DNA of 58,686 bases from Fluviibacter sp048859965 (lineage in GTDB: Bacteria > Pseudomonadota > Gammaproteobacteria > Burkholderiales > Rhodocyclaceae). Location: NCBI GenBank assembly GCA_048859965.1, contig JBLIZO010000002.1:1-58686 (forward strand), written 5' to 3'. The notes beneath the pieces were generated by a model that searched no databases, was not told the DNA's origin, and saw only the letters and a list, made by a program, of their open reading frames with translations. Made by a program: the position numbers and the translations under genes. Below are positions 1 through 8,077 of this stretch, in pieces (positions within the stretch are counted from its first letter, which is position 1; every line of letters begins with the position of its first letter).

Positions 1-2403
1 CACGGTTTTAATCGGGGTCGGTTCGCTCACTGCCGGTGCCACCGTCTGCTGAACTGGGGCGCTTTGAACCGGCGCTTCAGCAAGCACCGTAGCCGATGCG
101 GCCGTTTCAACGACCGGTGCGGTCGGCGTGGTCAGTTCGAACGTTGGTTTCGTTGCGGCAACTGCTTCAACCGCAATGGCTGATTCACTCGTTACGTTGA
201 CGGCGCTTTCTGCTGCGGTATCGCTGTTTGCATCATTCGGCTGGCGTTCGCCACGCTCCCGACGACCGCCGCGACGACCACGGCGACGACTGTTGCTCTG
301 GCTGCCATCACCCTGAACCTCTGGCGCCGAGACAGCCGCCTCAGTGCCTGTGGCGGTGACGTTTTCAACGAGGGCTTCGGTTGATGCCGGGGCGTTGCTG
401 CGTCCGTCACGGTTATTGCGTCCGCCACGACGACGATTGTTGCTGCTCGTGCCGGTGTTTCCTTCCTGGCCTTCTGGGGTCGCCGCACGTTCCTGGCGGT
501 TGCCGTTATTGCGACGACCTTCCTGGGTGTTGTCGTTGCGACGATTGTTGCGGCGGCCTTCCTGGCCTTCACCGCGTGGCGCACGCGGCTGACGACCTTC
601 GCCATCGGTCTGGCCCTGAGCATTTCGACGGCCATTGCCGCGACCACCTTCACGCGTCGTACGCGGACGGGCGGTTTCTACGGGCGGTTTCTTTTTCGCA
701 TCGCCGCTCAGCCAGCTAAACAGCTTGGAGATGAAGCCGCTCTTTTCTTCGGTTGCCGGTTGCGGCGCAGGCGTTGATTCGATCGATACCGGTGCCGGTT
801 GTGCCGGGGCGATATTACGGATGGCAGCCGACTGACGGTTCTGGTTCTTCTGTTCGACCGAGAAGGTCGGTGCTTCGATCAGCGGTTGATCGACCATCTT
901 GTACGACGGTTCACGATGATCGTCCTGATTCAGTTCGTCGTGACGCAGACGCTGGATCTGATGTGCCGGTGTTTCGAGATGCTTGTTTGGCAGCAGCAGG
1001 ATGGTGATCTTGTGGCGCAGTTCGATGGCCTGGATGTCGGCGCGCTTCTCATTGAGCAGGAAGGTGGCGACATCGACCGGCACTTGCGCATGTACGGCGG
1101 CAGTGTTTTCCTTCATCGACTCTTCTTCGAGGATGCGCAGGATATGCAACGCGGCCGATTCGGTTGAGCGGATATGGCCCGTGCCGGTACAGCGCGGGCA
1201 GGGGATGTACGAGGTTTCGGCCAGGGCCGGGCGCAGACGCTGGCGCGATAGTTCGAGCAGGCCGAAGCGGCTGATCTTGCTGGTTTGTACGCGGGCCCGG
1301 TCATGGTGCAGGGCATCGCGCAGACGGTTTTCGACTTCGCGCTGGTTGCGGCTGCTTTCCATATCGATGAAGTCGATAACGATCAGGCCGCCCAGGTCGC
1401 GCAGACGCAATTGACGGGCGATTTCATCGGCGGCTTCCTGATTGGTCTTGAAGGCGGTTTCTTCGATGTCGCTGCCCTTGGTGGCACGACCCGAGTTGAC
1501 GTCTACGGAGACCAGCGCTTCGGTGTGGTCGATGACGATGGCGCCGCCGGACGGCAGGTTGACCTGACGCGCGTAGGCCGATTCGATCTGGTGTTCGATC
1601 TGGAAACGCGAGAAAAGCGGCACATCGTCGCGGTAACGCTTTACGCGGTTGACATGGTGTTGCATCACCTGGCTCATGAAGGCCTGGGCCTGCTCGAAGA
1701 TGTCGTCGGTATCGATGAGGATCTCGCCGATATCCGGCTGGAAGTAATCGCGGATGGCACGGATGACGAGGCTGCCTTCCTGGAAGATCAGCAGCGGGGC
1801 GGTATTGTCTTTGGCGACTGAATCGATGGCCGTCCAGAGCTGCATCAGGTAGTTCAAGTCCCATTGCAGTTCTTCGGCGGTGCGGCCGATGGCGGCGGTA
1901 CGAGCGATCAGGCTCATGCCTTCCGGCACGGTCAGTTGGGCCATCGCATCGCGCAGTTCCGAGCGATCATCACCTTCGACGCGACGCGAAACACCACCGC
2001 CGCGCGGATTGTTCGGCATCAGTACCAAATAGCGACCAGCCAGCGATACATAGGTTGTCAGAGCGGCACCCTTGTTGCCGCGTTCGTCTTTATCAACCTG
2101 AACGATCAGTTCTTGACCTTCTTTCAGGGTTTCCTGCATCTTGGCGCGGCTACCTTCGCCGTTCGGGGCGTAGTATTCGCGGGCAATTTCCTTGAAGGGC
2201 AGGAAGCCGTGACGTTCGGCGCCGTAGTTCACAAACACGGCTTCCAGTGACGGCTCGATACGGGTAATGACACCCTTGTAGATGTTGCTCTTGCGTTGTT
2301 CTTTGGCGGCGGATTCGATGTCGAGGTCGATCAGTTTCTGACCTTCGACGATGGCGACGCGCAGTTCTTCAGCCTGCGTGGCATTAAATAGCATGCGTTT
2401 CAT
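1..2403 (-). CDS. rne: Ribonuclease E, C-terminally truncated by window edge
   Basis: Endoribonuclease that starts mRNA decay and processes rRNA and tRNA, organising the degradosome at the inner membrane. Reading from 2403 it begins MKRMLFNATQAEELRVA, the standard RNase E/G start, followed by an S1 domain (about residues 35-120). The catalytic core shows VDVNSG and VIDFIDM, which carry the metal-binding aspartates. The zinc-link motif CPRCTGTG lies near 1195-1215. Beyond about 1000 the sequence turns into an Arg/Asn/Gly-rich, low-complexity non-catalytic region (RRNNRR- and RRGRRGGRR-like blocks), typical of the RNA-binding and degradosome scaffold part. About 800 residues are visible and the frame is still open at base 1. 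An AGGAG ribosome site lies 8-9 nt before ATG. The gene diverges from rluC. Confidence 0.96.
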   Translation of the reverse strand, partial: MKRMLFNATQAEELRVAIVEGQKLIDLDIESAAKEQRKSNIYKGVITRIEPSLEAVFVNYGAERHGFLPFKEIAREYYAPNGEGSRAKMQETLKEGQELIVQVDKDERGNKGAALTTYVSLAGRYLVLMPNNPRGGGVSRRVEGDDRSELRDAMAQLTVPEGMSLIARTAAIGRTAEELQWDLNYLMQLWTAIDSVAKDNTAPLLIFQEGSLVIRAIRDYFQPDIGEILIDTDDIFEQAQAFMSQVMQHHVNRVKRYRDDVPLFSRFQIEHQIESAYARQVNLPSGGAIVIDHTEALVSVDVNSGRATKGSDIEETAFKTNQEAADEIARQLRLRDLGGLIVIDFIDMESSRNQREVENRLRDALHHDRARVQTSKISRFGLLELSRQRLRPALAETSYIPCPRCTGTGHIRSTESAALHILRILEEESMKENTAAVHAQVPVDVATFLLNEKRADIQAIELRHKITILLLPNKHLETPAHQIQRLRHDELNQDDHREPSYKMVDQPLIEAPTFSVEQKNQNRQSAAIRNIAPAQPAPVSIESTPAPQPATEEKSGFISKLFSWLSGDAKKKPPVETARPRTTREGGRGNGRRNAQGQTDGEGRQPRAPRGEGQEGRRNNRRNDNTQEGRRNNGNRQERAATPEGQEGNTGTSSNNRRRGGRNNRDGRSNAPASTEALVENVTATGTEAAVSAPEVQGDGSQSNSRRRGRRGGRRERGERQPNDANSDTAAESAVNVTSESAIAVEAVAATKPTFELTTPTAPVVETAASATVLAEAPVQSAPVQQTVAPAVSEPTPIKTV

Positions 2404-2822
2404 TGCGTGGTGCTCCTAAAGCACCGGCGCGGGCAATCCCGCAGGTGGCAGCCGATAAAAGTCTGGCTGAGACCTGGACTGGTTCAGGGCTTTCCGGGCG
2501 GCGTGCACTTAAGGCGAGGCAGGGGATATCCTGAGTGGATCCCGAGCCGTTCGAACGGACAAGGTGAACCGATCTGTAACCGGCAGAAGGTGCCTGGCCG
2601 GAAACGGCGGCGGCTCTGCCATTACTGCATTCGGGACTGCATACGCCGGGCGTGTGTCAGTCGGTGACGGCTGCTTGTGTTCGTCTGGGCGAGTCGTCAT
2701 GGCCCGGTCCGGCTGCGCCAGATACACTCGAATCACGAACACGCCTTGCGGCGATCTGGGCTCGGGTATCGGGCAAGTTGGATCCACGGTTGAACGGGAG
2801 CCCACCTGCTGGCAGCACAAAC
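2404..2822 (-). promoter_or_regulatory. Long rne 5' leader with hairpins at the ribosome site
   Basis: No convincing gene lies between the rne start and its likely promoter, leaving a leader of about 420 nt. Two tight hairpins sit just before the ATG. One at 2409-2425 (GGTGCT/AGCACC, 5-nt loop) contains the AGGAG ribosome site partly in its loop and stem. The other at 2429-2442 is GCGGG/CCCGC with a 4-nt loop. In enterobacteria a long rne leader is the target of RNase E autoregulation; the same role here is inference. Confidence 0.5.
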
Positions 2823-2828
2823 GTGTAG

Positions 2829-2856
2829 AGTATAAGGTATGTCACGCAGTAATCAA
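2829..2856 (-). promoter_or_regulatory. Probable sigma-70 promoter of rne
   Basis: On the minus strand TTGATT (2856-2851) is followed after 16 nt by TATACT (2834-2829), close to the sigma-70 consensus. Transcription would start near 2822. The site lies inside the longest possible rluC reading frame, an argument for a later rluC start. Confidence 0.55.
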
Positions 2857-3000
2857 ACGCCAGAACGCGGTTTTCGTAAAAAAACGGCAACGCGGGCTTC
2901 AAATGGGTCAATATCGGCCGCAAAACCTCGGGTTGGCCGTACCCATGGTGTCGCAACAGCCAAATCAATGCAGCCGGCCGAACAGGGACGCTCCCCGGCC

Positions 3001-3978
3001 ATGCCCGATTCGGCGCAGTTGGGCGTTCAACACCGTACGGTAGATGACGAAGAGGCGGGGCAGCGCCTGGATAACTACCTGCTGCGGCATCTCAAGGGGG
3101 TGCCCAAAAGCCGGGTTTATCGCATCGTGCGTAGTGGTGAAGTCCGGATCAACGGCGCCCGTTGTCAGCCGGATCAGCGGTTGAATGCCGGTGATGAGCT
3201 TCGTTTGCCGCCTGTGCGCACTCGTGCTTTTGTTGAAAATCGGCCACCCGTGGCGCCGGAGATCGATTTGCCGGTGCTTTATGAAGATGAAACCCTCATT
3301 GCCATCAACAAGCCCTGCGGTATCGCCGTGCATGGCGGCAGTGGCCTGGCCTGGGGGGCTATCGAGGCCATGCGTGCCCAGCGGCCTGAAGCGCGGTTTC
3401 TGGAGTTGGCGCACCGGCTGGATCGGGAAACTTCCGGTGTACTGTTGATTGCCAAGAAGCGCTCGGCGCTTGTCGGTCTGCACGAGATGTTCCGTCAGCA
3501 GAGCGGTGACAAGCGTTATCTGGCGCTGGTGCCGGGCGAGTGGTCGCGGAGCAAGGTGGGTCAGATACTCAAAGTCACGGAACCGCTCCATAAATATCTG
3601 ACGCCCGATGGCGAACGCCGGGTGCGTGTGGCACGCGGCCGCGATTTGGCGCATCCGGAAACGCGGTCGGCTGAAACGCATTTTGTCCTACGCAAGCAAT
3701 ATCCCGGCTATGCGCTGGTGGAAGCGCGCCTCAAAACGGGTCGTACCCATCAGATTCGCGTGCATCTGGCCAGCCTGGGCTTGCCGATTGCGGGGGATGA
3801 CAAGTATGGCGATTTCACCCTGAATAAATCACTGGCATCAACCGGGCGACTGAACCGTATGTTTTTGCATGCGGCCACTCTGCGATGCAAGCACCCGGTG
3901 AGCGGCACCCCTCTGGTCATTGAGGCACCTTTGCCTGAAGAATTGCAGCGTTTCCTTGATCGCTGCGCCACCCATTAG
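3001..3978 (+). CDS. rluC: 23S rRNA pseudouridine synthase RluC
   Basis: Makes pseudouridines in 23S rRNA (positions 955, 2504 and 2580 in E. coli). An N-terminal S4 RNA-binding domain (GQRLDNYLLRHLKGVPKSRV) is followed by the RluA-family catalytic domain with HRLDRETSG, whose Asp is the nucleophile, then the GRTHQIRVH motif. The frame is open from an ATG at 2839. I prefer the ATG at 3001 because AGGGAC lies 11 nt upstream of it, the resulting start matches RluC homologues, and the first 54 codons of the longer form are unlike the family and overlap the rne promoter. The product is 325 residues. The downstream HAD phosphatase follows after 12 nt and is probably cotranscribed. Confidence 0.92.
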   Translation: MPDSAQLGVQHRTVDDEEAGQRLDNYLLRHLKGVPKSRVYRIVRSGEVRINGARCQPDQRLNAGDELRLPPVRTRAFVENRPPVAPEIDLPVLYEDETLIAINKPCGIAVHGGSGLAWGAIEAMRAQRPEARFLELAHRLDRETSGVLLIAKKRSALVGLHEMFRQQSGDKRYLALVPGEWSRSKVGQILKVTEPLHKYLTPDGERRVRVARGRDLAHPETRSAETHFVLRKQYPGYALVEARLKTGRTHQIRVHLASLGLPIAGDDKYGDFTLNKSLASTGRLNRMFLHAATLRCKHPVSGTPLVIEAPLPEELQRFLDRCATH

Positions 3979-3990
3979 TTGAGATATTGC

Positions 3991-4650
3991 ATGAACAATC
4001 GCGCCTATGATCTTGTTGTTTTTGACTGGGATGGTACGTTGCTGGATTCAACCGGGGCGATTGTCAAAGCCATTCAGGCGGCCAGTCGGGAAATCGGCGC
4101 CTGTCCGCCCGACGACGCCAAAGCACGTTATGTGATCGGTATGGGGTTGCGCGAAGCCCTGGAATACGCTGTGCCGGATCTGCATGAAAGCCGCTATGAC
4201 GATCTTGTGAATGCCTACCGGAAACATTATCTCTCTGGCGATCATGAGTTGACCTTGTTTGACGGTGTGGAAACGCTGCTGAAAAGCCTGCAGAGCGAGC
4301 ATCGCTGGTTGGCCGTCGCCACCGGGAAGAGCCGGGTGGGGCTGGATCGCGCTCTGGGTCACAGTGGTTTAGGGGTCTACTTTGACACGACCCGTACGGC
4401 CGATCAGACGCGCGGTAAACCCCATCCGCAAATGCTTCAGGAAATCATGGATCAGTTTGCCGTCGCGCCGGAACGAACGCTCATGATCGGTGATACGACA
4501 CATGATCTGCTGATGGCCAGCAATGCGGGGGCTCATGGTCTGGCGATCACGCACGGTGCGCATGATCTGGGTTCGCTCCTGGCTTGCGATCCCGTGGGGG
4601 TTGTTGATTCAATTTCAATGCTGTCACATTGGTTGAAAACCAACGGATAA
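3991..4650 (+). CDS. HAD-family phosphatase (Gph-like)
   Basis: Haloacid dehalogenase superfamily hydrolase, class IA. Motif I is FDWDGTLLDS near residues 10-19 (nucleophile Asp and acid/base Asp), motif II is the VATGKS region, motif III a Lys in RGKPHPQ, and motif IV is IGDTTHD. A helical cap lies between motifs I and II, as in phosphoglycolate phosphatases. It is about 219 residues. The ATG at 3991 is chosen over the in-frame TTG at 3979, which abuts the rluC stop codon. A HAD phosphatase beside rluC is common in Betaproteobacteria; the substrate is not known from sequence. It converges with the RsmI-like gene, leaving only 7 nt. Confidence 0.85.
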   Translation: MNNRAYDLVVFDWDGTLLDSTGAIVKAIQAASREIGACPPDDAKARYVIGMGLREALEYAVPDLHESRYDDLVNAYRKHYLSGDHELTLFDGVETLLKSLQSEHRWLAVATGKSRVGLDRALGHSGLGVYFDTTRTADQTRGKPHPQMLQEIMDQFAVAPERTLMIGDTTHDLLMASNAGAHGLAITHGAHDLGSLLACDPVGVVDSISMLSHWLKTNG

Positions 4651-4657
4651 CTGTCTG

Positions 4658-5395
4658 TTATTGTTTGAATAAAAAAACGGCTGGCTGTTTTTCAAAGACC
4701 GGCGGGTGTTTCCGCCAGGTGCTGACAGGAAGGGTACGGATGCTTTCCTGTGCGGTCGTTAAGGCCATGGCAACGCAGAGCCTGGTATCTGACTGCAAGG
4801 TTTTTAGCAGGCTGTCGAACAGGCGTTGATTTCGATAGGGCGTTTCAATCACGATCTGCGTTTGATCCTGCATCCGGGAGGTTTTTTCGAGGTTTTTAAT
4901 GACCTGTTGGCGCTCGTTGTCGTCTTGTGGCAGATAACCGTGGAAGGCGAAATGTTGACCGCCGAGACCGGAGCCCATCAGACCCAGTAGCAATGAGGAG
5001 GGGCCGATGTGCGGGGTAACGCAAAAACCTCGCTGGTGCGCGCGCTGAACGAGTTCGGCGCCTGGGTCGGCGACGGCGGGACAACCCGCTTCAGAAAGCA
5101 GGCCGAGGGCGTTGCCTGCCGCCAGTGGTGCGAGCAGCGCGTCCATTTCGGCAGGGTTGCTGTGTGATTTGCCCAGTTTGCCTCGGCCCGGCAGTTCCCG
5201 GATGTCCAGTTCGGCGATCGGTACCGTCATTCCGACGGTTTTGAGGAAAGCGCGGGCGCTTTTGGCGTTCTCAACGACAAAATGACGCAAATCACGAATC
5301 ACCGGTAGGAGGGTGGCGGGTAGCGAAGCCTCCGGTACGGCGTCAGCCAGTTCGCAAAGAGGTACAGGCAGTAAATGCAGTGATACGCGGGGCAT
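4658..5395 (-). CDS. RsmI-family SAM-dependent methyltransferase
   Basis: Member of the tetrapyrrole methylase/RsmI (YraL) superfamily. The family includes the enzyme that 2'-O-methylates C1402 of 16S rRNA. Visible features are LLSEAGCPAVADPG (SAM-binding loop), then the PHIGPSSLLLGLMGSG stretch, and FHGYLPQ further on. At 245 residues it is shorter than canonical RsmI (about 285) and its N-terminus lacks the usual GTLY(V/I)VATPIGN start, so it is a divergent paralogue rather than RsmI proper. A gene of this type next to maf is a recurring betaproteobacterial arrangement. The true substrate is uncertain. Confidence 0.8.
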   Translation of the reverse strand: MPRVSLHLLPVPLCELADAVPEASLPATLLPVIRDLRHFVVENAKSARAFLKTVGMTVPIAELDIRELPGRGKLGKSHSNPAEMDALLAPLAAGNALGLLSEAGCPAVADPGAELVQRAHQRGFCVTPHIGPSSLLLGLMGSGLGGQHFAFHGYLPQDDNERQQVIKNLEKTSRMQDQTQIVIETPYRNQRLFDSLLKTLQSDTRLCVAMALTTAQESIRTLPVSTWRKHPPVFEKQPAVFLFKQ

Positions 5396-5430
5396 GGTCG
5401 TTTCGCTAACGGTGGACGTGGTCGTTGGCT

Positions 5431-6090
5431 TCAGGTTGCGCCCTGTTCAAGCGGGTTGAATCCCGCATGGCGCAACAAGCGGCACAGGGCGATGAGAGGT
5501 AGGCCGATCAGCGCAGTCGGGTCGTCGCCGGACAGGCGTTCAAGCAATGCGATACCCAACCCTTCTGATTTGGCCGACCCGGCACAGTCGTAGGCGGGTT
5601 CGCGTTGCAAATAGGCCTCGATTTCTGCCAGAGAGAGGTCCCGGAACTCAACTTCGGTGCTGACCAGTTCTTCGTGGGCGCGGCCCGAAGCAGTGTCAAA
5701 GAGGCAGAGCGCTGTTTCAAAAACCGCTAATTGACCGCTCAGGCGCTGGAGCTGGGCAATGGCATTGGCATGGTTGCCCGGTTTGCCCAGCGCATCATTG
5801 CCTAAAACACAGACCTGGTCGCTGCCGATAATCAGCGCGCCGCGATCTGCTTCCGGCAGTTTGGCCGCAATCGCCTCGGCTTTTTCCCGAGCCAATCGCC
5901 GGGCGAGCGCCGCCGGGTGTTCACCGTCGCGAACCCGTTCGTCGATATCCGGGCTGGTAACGCTGAAAGGTATGCCCAGGCGCATGAGCAATTCGCGCCG
6001 GTAGACCGAGCTTGAGCCCAAAATCAGTTTTCTGGCGGGGGAAACGGGGGGGCAAGGGGGCATGACGTGCGCGCTTTCAATAGCATTCAA
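5431..6090 (-). CDS. Maf-family nucleoside triphosphate pyrophosphatase
   Basis: House-cleaning NTP pyrophosphatase of the Maf/YceF family; YceF-type members prefer 7-methyl-GTP. The N-terminal LILGSSSVYRRELL motif, PDIDE, REKAEAI, IIGSDQV (metal-binding Asp) and the YDCAGSAKSEGLG stretch with its GDDPTALIGLPL end are all present. Length is about 219 residues against a usual 190-200, owing to about 18 extra N-terminal residues. A second ATG at 6063 would give a start just before PPCPPVSP; neither has a clear ribosome site. Together with the RsmI-like gene it forms a minus-strand pair divergent from yceD, and its 5' end overlaps the yceD upstream region. Confidence 0.88.
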   Translation of the reverse strand: MNAIESAHVMPPCPPVSPARKLILGSSSVYRRELLMRLGIPFSVTSPDIDERVRDGEHPAALARRLAREKAEAIAAKLPEADRGALIIGSDQVCVLGNDALGKPGNHANAIAQLQRLSGQLAVFETALCLFDTASGRAHEELVSTEVEFRDLSLAEIEAYLQREPAYDCAGSAKSEGLGIALLERLSGDDPTALIGLPLIALCRLLRHAGFNPLEQGAT

Positions 6091-6121
6091 AGGGTTGGCT
6101 GAGGTTATTGCAACAAAATAC

Positions 6122-6150
6122 TCAACAATTCAGCCTGTGGATGGTATCAT
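6122..6150 (+). promoter_or_regulatory. Candidate promoter for yceD-rpmF-plsX-fab cluster
   Basis: TCAACA (6122-6127), a 17-nt spacer and TATCAT (6145-6150) lie 29 nt upstream of the yceD start. The -35 matches only four of six consensus bases, so this rests mainly on position and the -10. Confidence 0.4.
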
Positions 6151-6178
6151 TCGCCGTTTTTCAACGGGACAGATCTGG

Positions 6179-6703
6179 ATGTCATCTGCCGGTTTGCCGG
6201 AAAGTTTTGACCCGACCGTTGCCGCACGCGAGGCATTTGCCTGGAGCGGTAATGTGCCGGTGTCTGATTTTACGCGCCTGGCGGGTATGCTCGTCAGCAC
6301 TTCGGGAATGGTTCAGGTACGGCTGCAAGCCGCGCTCAGCGCGGATCAGCGTCCAGCCATGACGATCTGGCTGGCGGCGCACCTGGAGCAGTTCTGTCAG
6401 CGTTGCCTGCAGCCGGTGACCGTGGTCATAGACCATGAGCACACCGTCGAGTGGGTGGCGGATGCGACGGCGTTGGAGCGACTTGATGCACTCGGAGATG
6501 ATTCGGGTGCGGATGCAGTCGAATACCTCCCGATGCCGGATCCGGCGGCTGTCAGCACGTTGGTGTTTGTGGAAGATGAACTGATTCTTTCGCTACCCAT
6601 TGTGCCGATGCATGAGGATTGTGCGCTACCGGTTGCGGTGGCGGACACGGCTGACGATCATCCGTTTGCCGCGCTGGCGCAACTGAAGACGTTGAAGCAT
6701 TAG
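6179..6703 (+). CDS. yceD: YceD / DUF177 family protein (23S rRNA accumulation protein)
   Basis: Small acidic protein of the DUF177 family, almost always encoded directly before rpmF. In plants and E. coli it has been linked to 23S rRNA accumulation, and it may co-ordinate ribosome with lipid synthesis; its molecular function is not settled. The CQRCLQPV motif near residue 79 is the family's conserved Cys pair, and the ending DDHPFAALAQLK is typical. The frame stays open upstream to 6062, but the ATG at 6179 follows a purine-rich GGGACAG stretch and fits homologues. Length is 174 residues. Confidence 0.88.
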   Translation: MSSAGLPESFDPTVAAREAFAWSGNVPVSDFTRLAGMLVSTSGMVQVRLQAALSADQRPAMTIWLAAHLEQFCQRCLQPVTVVIDHEHTVEWVADATALERLDALGDDSGADAVEYLPMPDPAAVSTLVFVEDELILSLPIVPMHEDCALPVAVADTADDHPFAALAQLKTLKH

Positions 6704-6710
6704 AGATTCT

Positions 6711-6730
6711 TTCCGGAGCCCGCTCCGGAA
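6711..6730 (+). other. Perfect stem-loop between yceD and rpmF
   Basis: TTCCGGAG and CTCCGGAA form an 8-bp stem with a CCCG loop, 7 nt after the yceD stop. No T-run follows, so a simple terminator is unlikely. An RNA processing or stability element that sets the rpmF:yceD ratio is possible (inference). Confidence 0.5.
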
Positions 6731-6767
6731 GTGCAGCCGCAGTACGATTTAACCAGGAGTAACCAAC

Positions 6768-6947
6768 ATGGCAGTTCAACAAAACAAAAAATCCCCGTCG
6801 AAGCGTGGCATGCATCGCGCCCATGATTCGCTGAGCAATCCGCCGCTGGCCATCGAGCCGACGACCGGTGAAGTGCATCGTCGTCACCACATTTCGCCGT
6901 CGGGTGTGTACCGCGGCAAGAAGGTTGTCAAGACGACCGACGCCTGA
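6768..6947 (+). CDS. rpmF: 50S ribosomal protein L32
   Basis: 59-residue basic ribosomal protein that starts MAVQQNKKSPSKRGMHRAHD, the classical L32 start, and continues with the GEVHRRHHISPSGVYRGKKV segment. The ribosome site CCAGGAG lies 9 nt before ATG. This gene has no line among the longer reading frames because it is so short. It sits between yceD and plsX as in most proteobacteria, coupling ribosome and phospholipid synthesis at the transcript level. It has no Cys ribbon, like other proteobacterial L32 proteins. Confidence 0.97.
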   Translation: MAVQQNKKSPSKRGMHRAHDSLSNPPLAIEPTTGEVHRRHHISPSGVYRGKKVVKTTDA

Positions 6948-7003
6948 TCAGGCAGGTCAGGAACTTTAGCCTGACCATTGTTCAACGTGAGATTTGACCG
7001 GAT

Positions 7004-8077
7004 ATGACCGTCAAAATCGCGATTGACTGCATGGGCGGCGACCATGGCCCCAAGGTCACGGTTGCCGCTGCACTGGCTTTCGCCGCCGAGTTTCCCCATG
7101 TCGAGCTGACACTGGTCGGTAAAGCCAACCCGCTGGAAAACCGCCTGCGTCGCGTCTCGCCGGATAAGGCGGTGCGCGACCGTCTGCGTATTGTTCATGC
7201 CAGTGAAGTGGTGGCGATGGACGAGCCGCCAGCGATTGCGCTGCGTAATAAAAAAGATTCGTCCATGCGCGTAGCCATCAATCTGGTGAAATCCGGAGAG
7301 GTGGATGCCTGCGTCTCGGCCGGCAATACCGGCGCGCTGATGGCAATCTCCCGTTTTGTGCTTAAGATGTTGCCGGGCATTGATCGTCCGGCGATCTGTA
7401 CCGTTGTGCCGACCATGACCGGTCAGACCCGCTTGCTGGATTTGGGCGCGAATGTCGATTGTTCGGCAGAGCATCTGCTGCAATTTGGCGTCATGGGCTC
7501 GATTCTGACCAGCGCCGTCGAGCATATTGCTGCTCCGCGCGTGGGGCTGCTCAATATCGGCGAAGAAGACATCAAGGGAAATGAGGTTGTCAAACAGGCG
7601 GCCGAGTTGCTGCGCGGCACCGACCTGAATTTTGTCGGTAACGTCGAAGGTGATGGCGTTTATAAAGGCGAGGCCGATGTCGTCGTTTGCGATGGTTTTG
7701 TCGGTAACGTGGCGCTCAAGGTTTCCGAAGGCCTGGCGCAGATGCTGGGTCGCTTTATGCGTGAAGAGTTCGAACGCAATTTACTGACCCGTTTGATCGC
7801 TTTGCTGGCGTTGCCGGTGCTCAGCCGGTTCAAGAAACGTCTGGATCATCGCCGTTATAACGGCGCCAGCCTGCTGGGTCTGAAAGGTACCGTCATCAAG
7901 AGCCACGGTTCGGCGGATGCGTTTGCTTTCAGCCAGGCCATCAAACGTGCTTATTACGAAGCGGAAAACGGGGTGATTGATAAAATCGCTCATCGGGTTT
8001 CCAGTTACACCGGTTTACAAACTGCAGCGTTGCTGAAGGAACCTGCCAAAGGTGGTTCTGCAACGGGAGATGCCTGA
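7004..8077 (+). CDS. plsX: Phosphate acyltransferase PlsX
   Basis: Converts acyl-ACP and phosphate to acyl-phosphate, the first step of PlsX/PlsY phospholipid synthesis; a peripheral inner-membrane enzyme. It begins MTVKIAIDCMGGDHGPKV, the family hallmark, and contains SAGNTGALMA, the glycine-rich LLNIGEEDIKGNE and the CDGFVGNVALK motif near residues 228-238. Length is 357 residues, normal for the family (about 340-360). Its stop overlaps the fabH start by one base (TGATG), so the two are translationally coupled. Confidence 0.96.
   Translation: MTVKIAIDCMGGDHGPKVTVAAALAFAAEFPHVELTLVGKANPLENRLRRVSPDKAVRDRLRIVHASEVVAMDEPPAIALRNKKDSSMRVAINLVKSGEVDACVSAGNTGALMAISRFVLKMLPGIDRPAICTVVPTMTGQTRLLDLGANVDCSAEHLLQFGVMGSILTSAVEHIAAPRVGLLNIGEEDIKGNEVVKQAAELLRGTDLNFVGNVEGDGVYKGEADVVVCDGFVGNVALKVSEGLAQMLGRFMREEFERNLLTRLIALLALPVLSRFKKRLDHRRYNGASLLGLKGTVIKSHGSADAFAFSQAIKRAYYEAENGVIDKIAHRVSSYTGLQTAALLKEPAKGGSATGDA

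Noticed and set aside
128..719. Several overlapping plus- and minus-strand frames in the first 700 bases
   Set aside because: They are shadows of the Arg/Gly/Ala-rich low-complexity C-terminal region of rne; none has a ribosome site or a recognisable domain.
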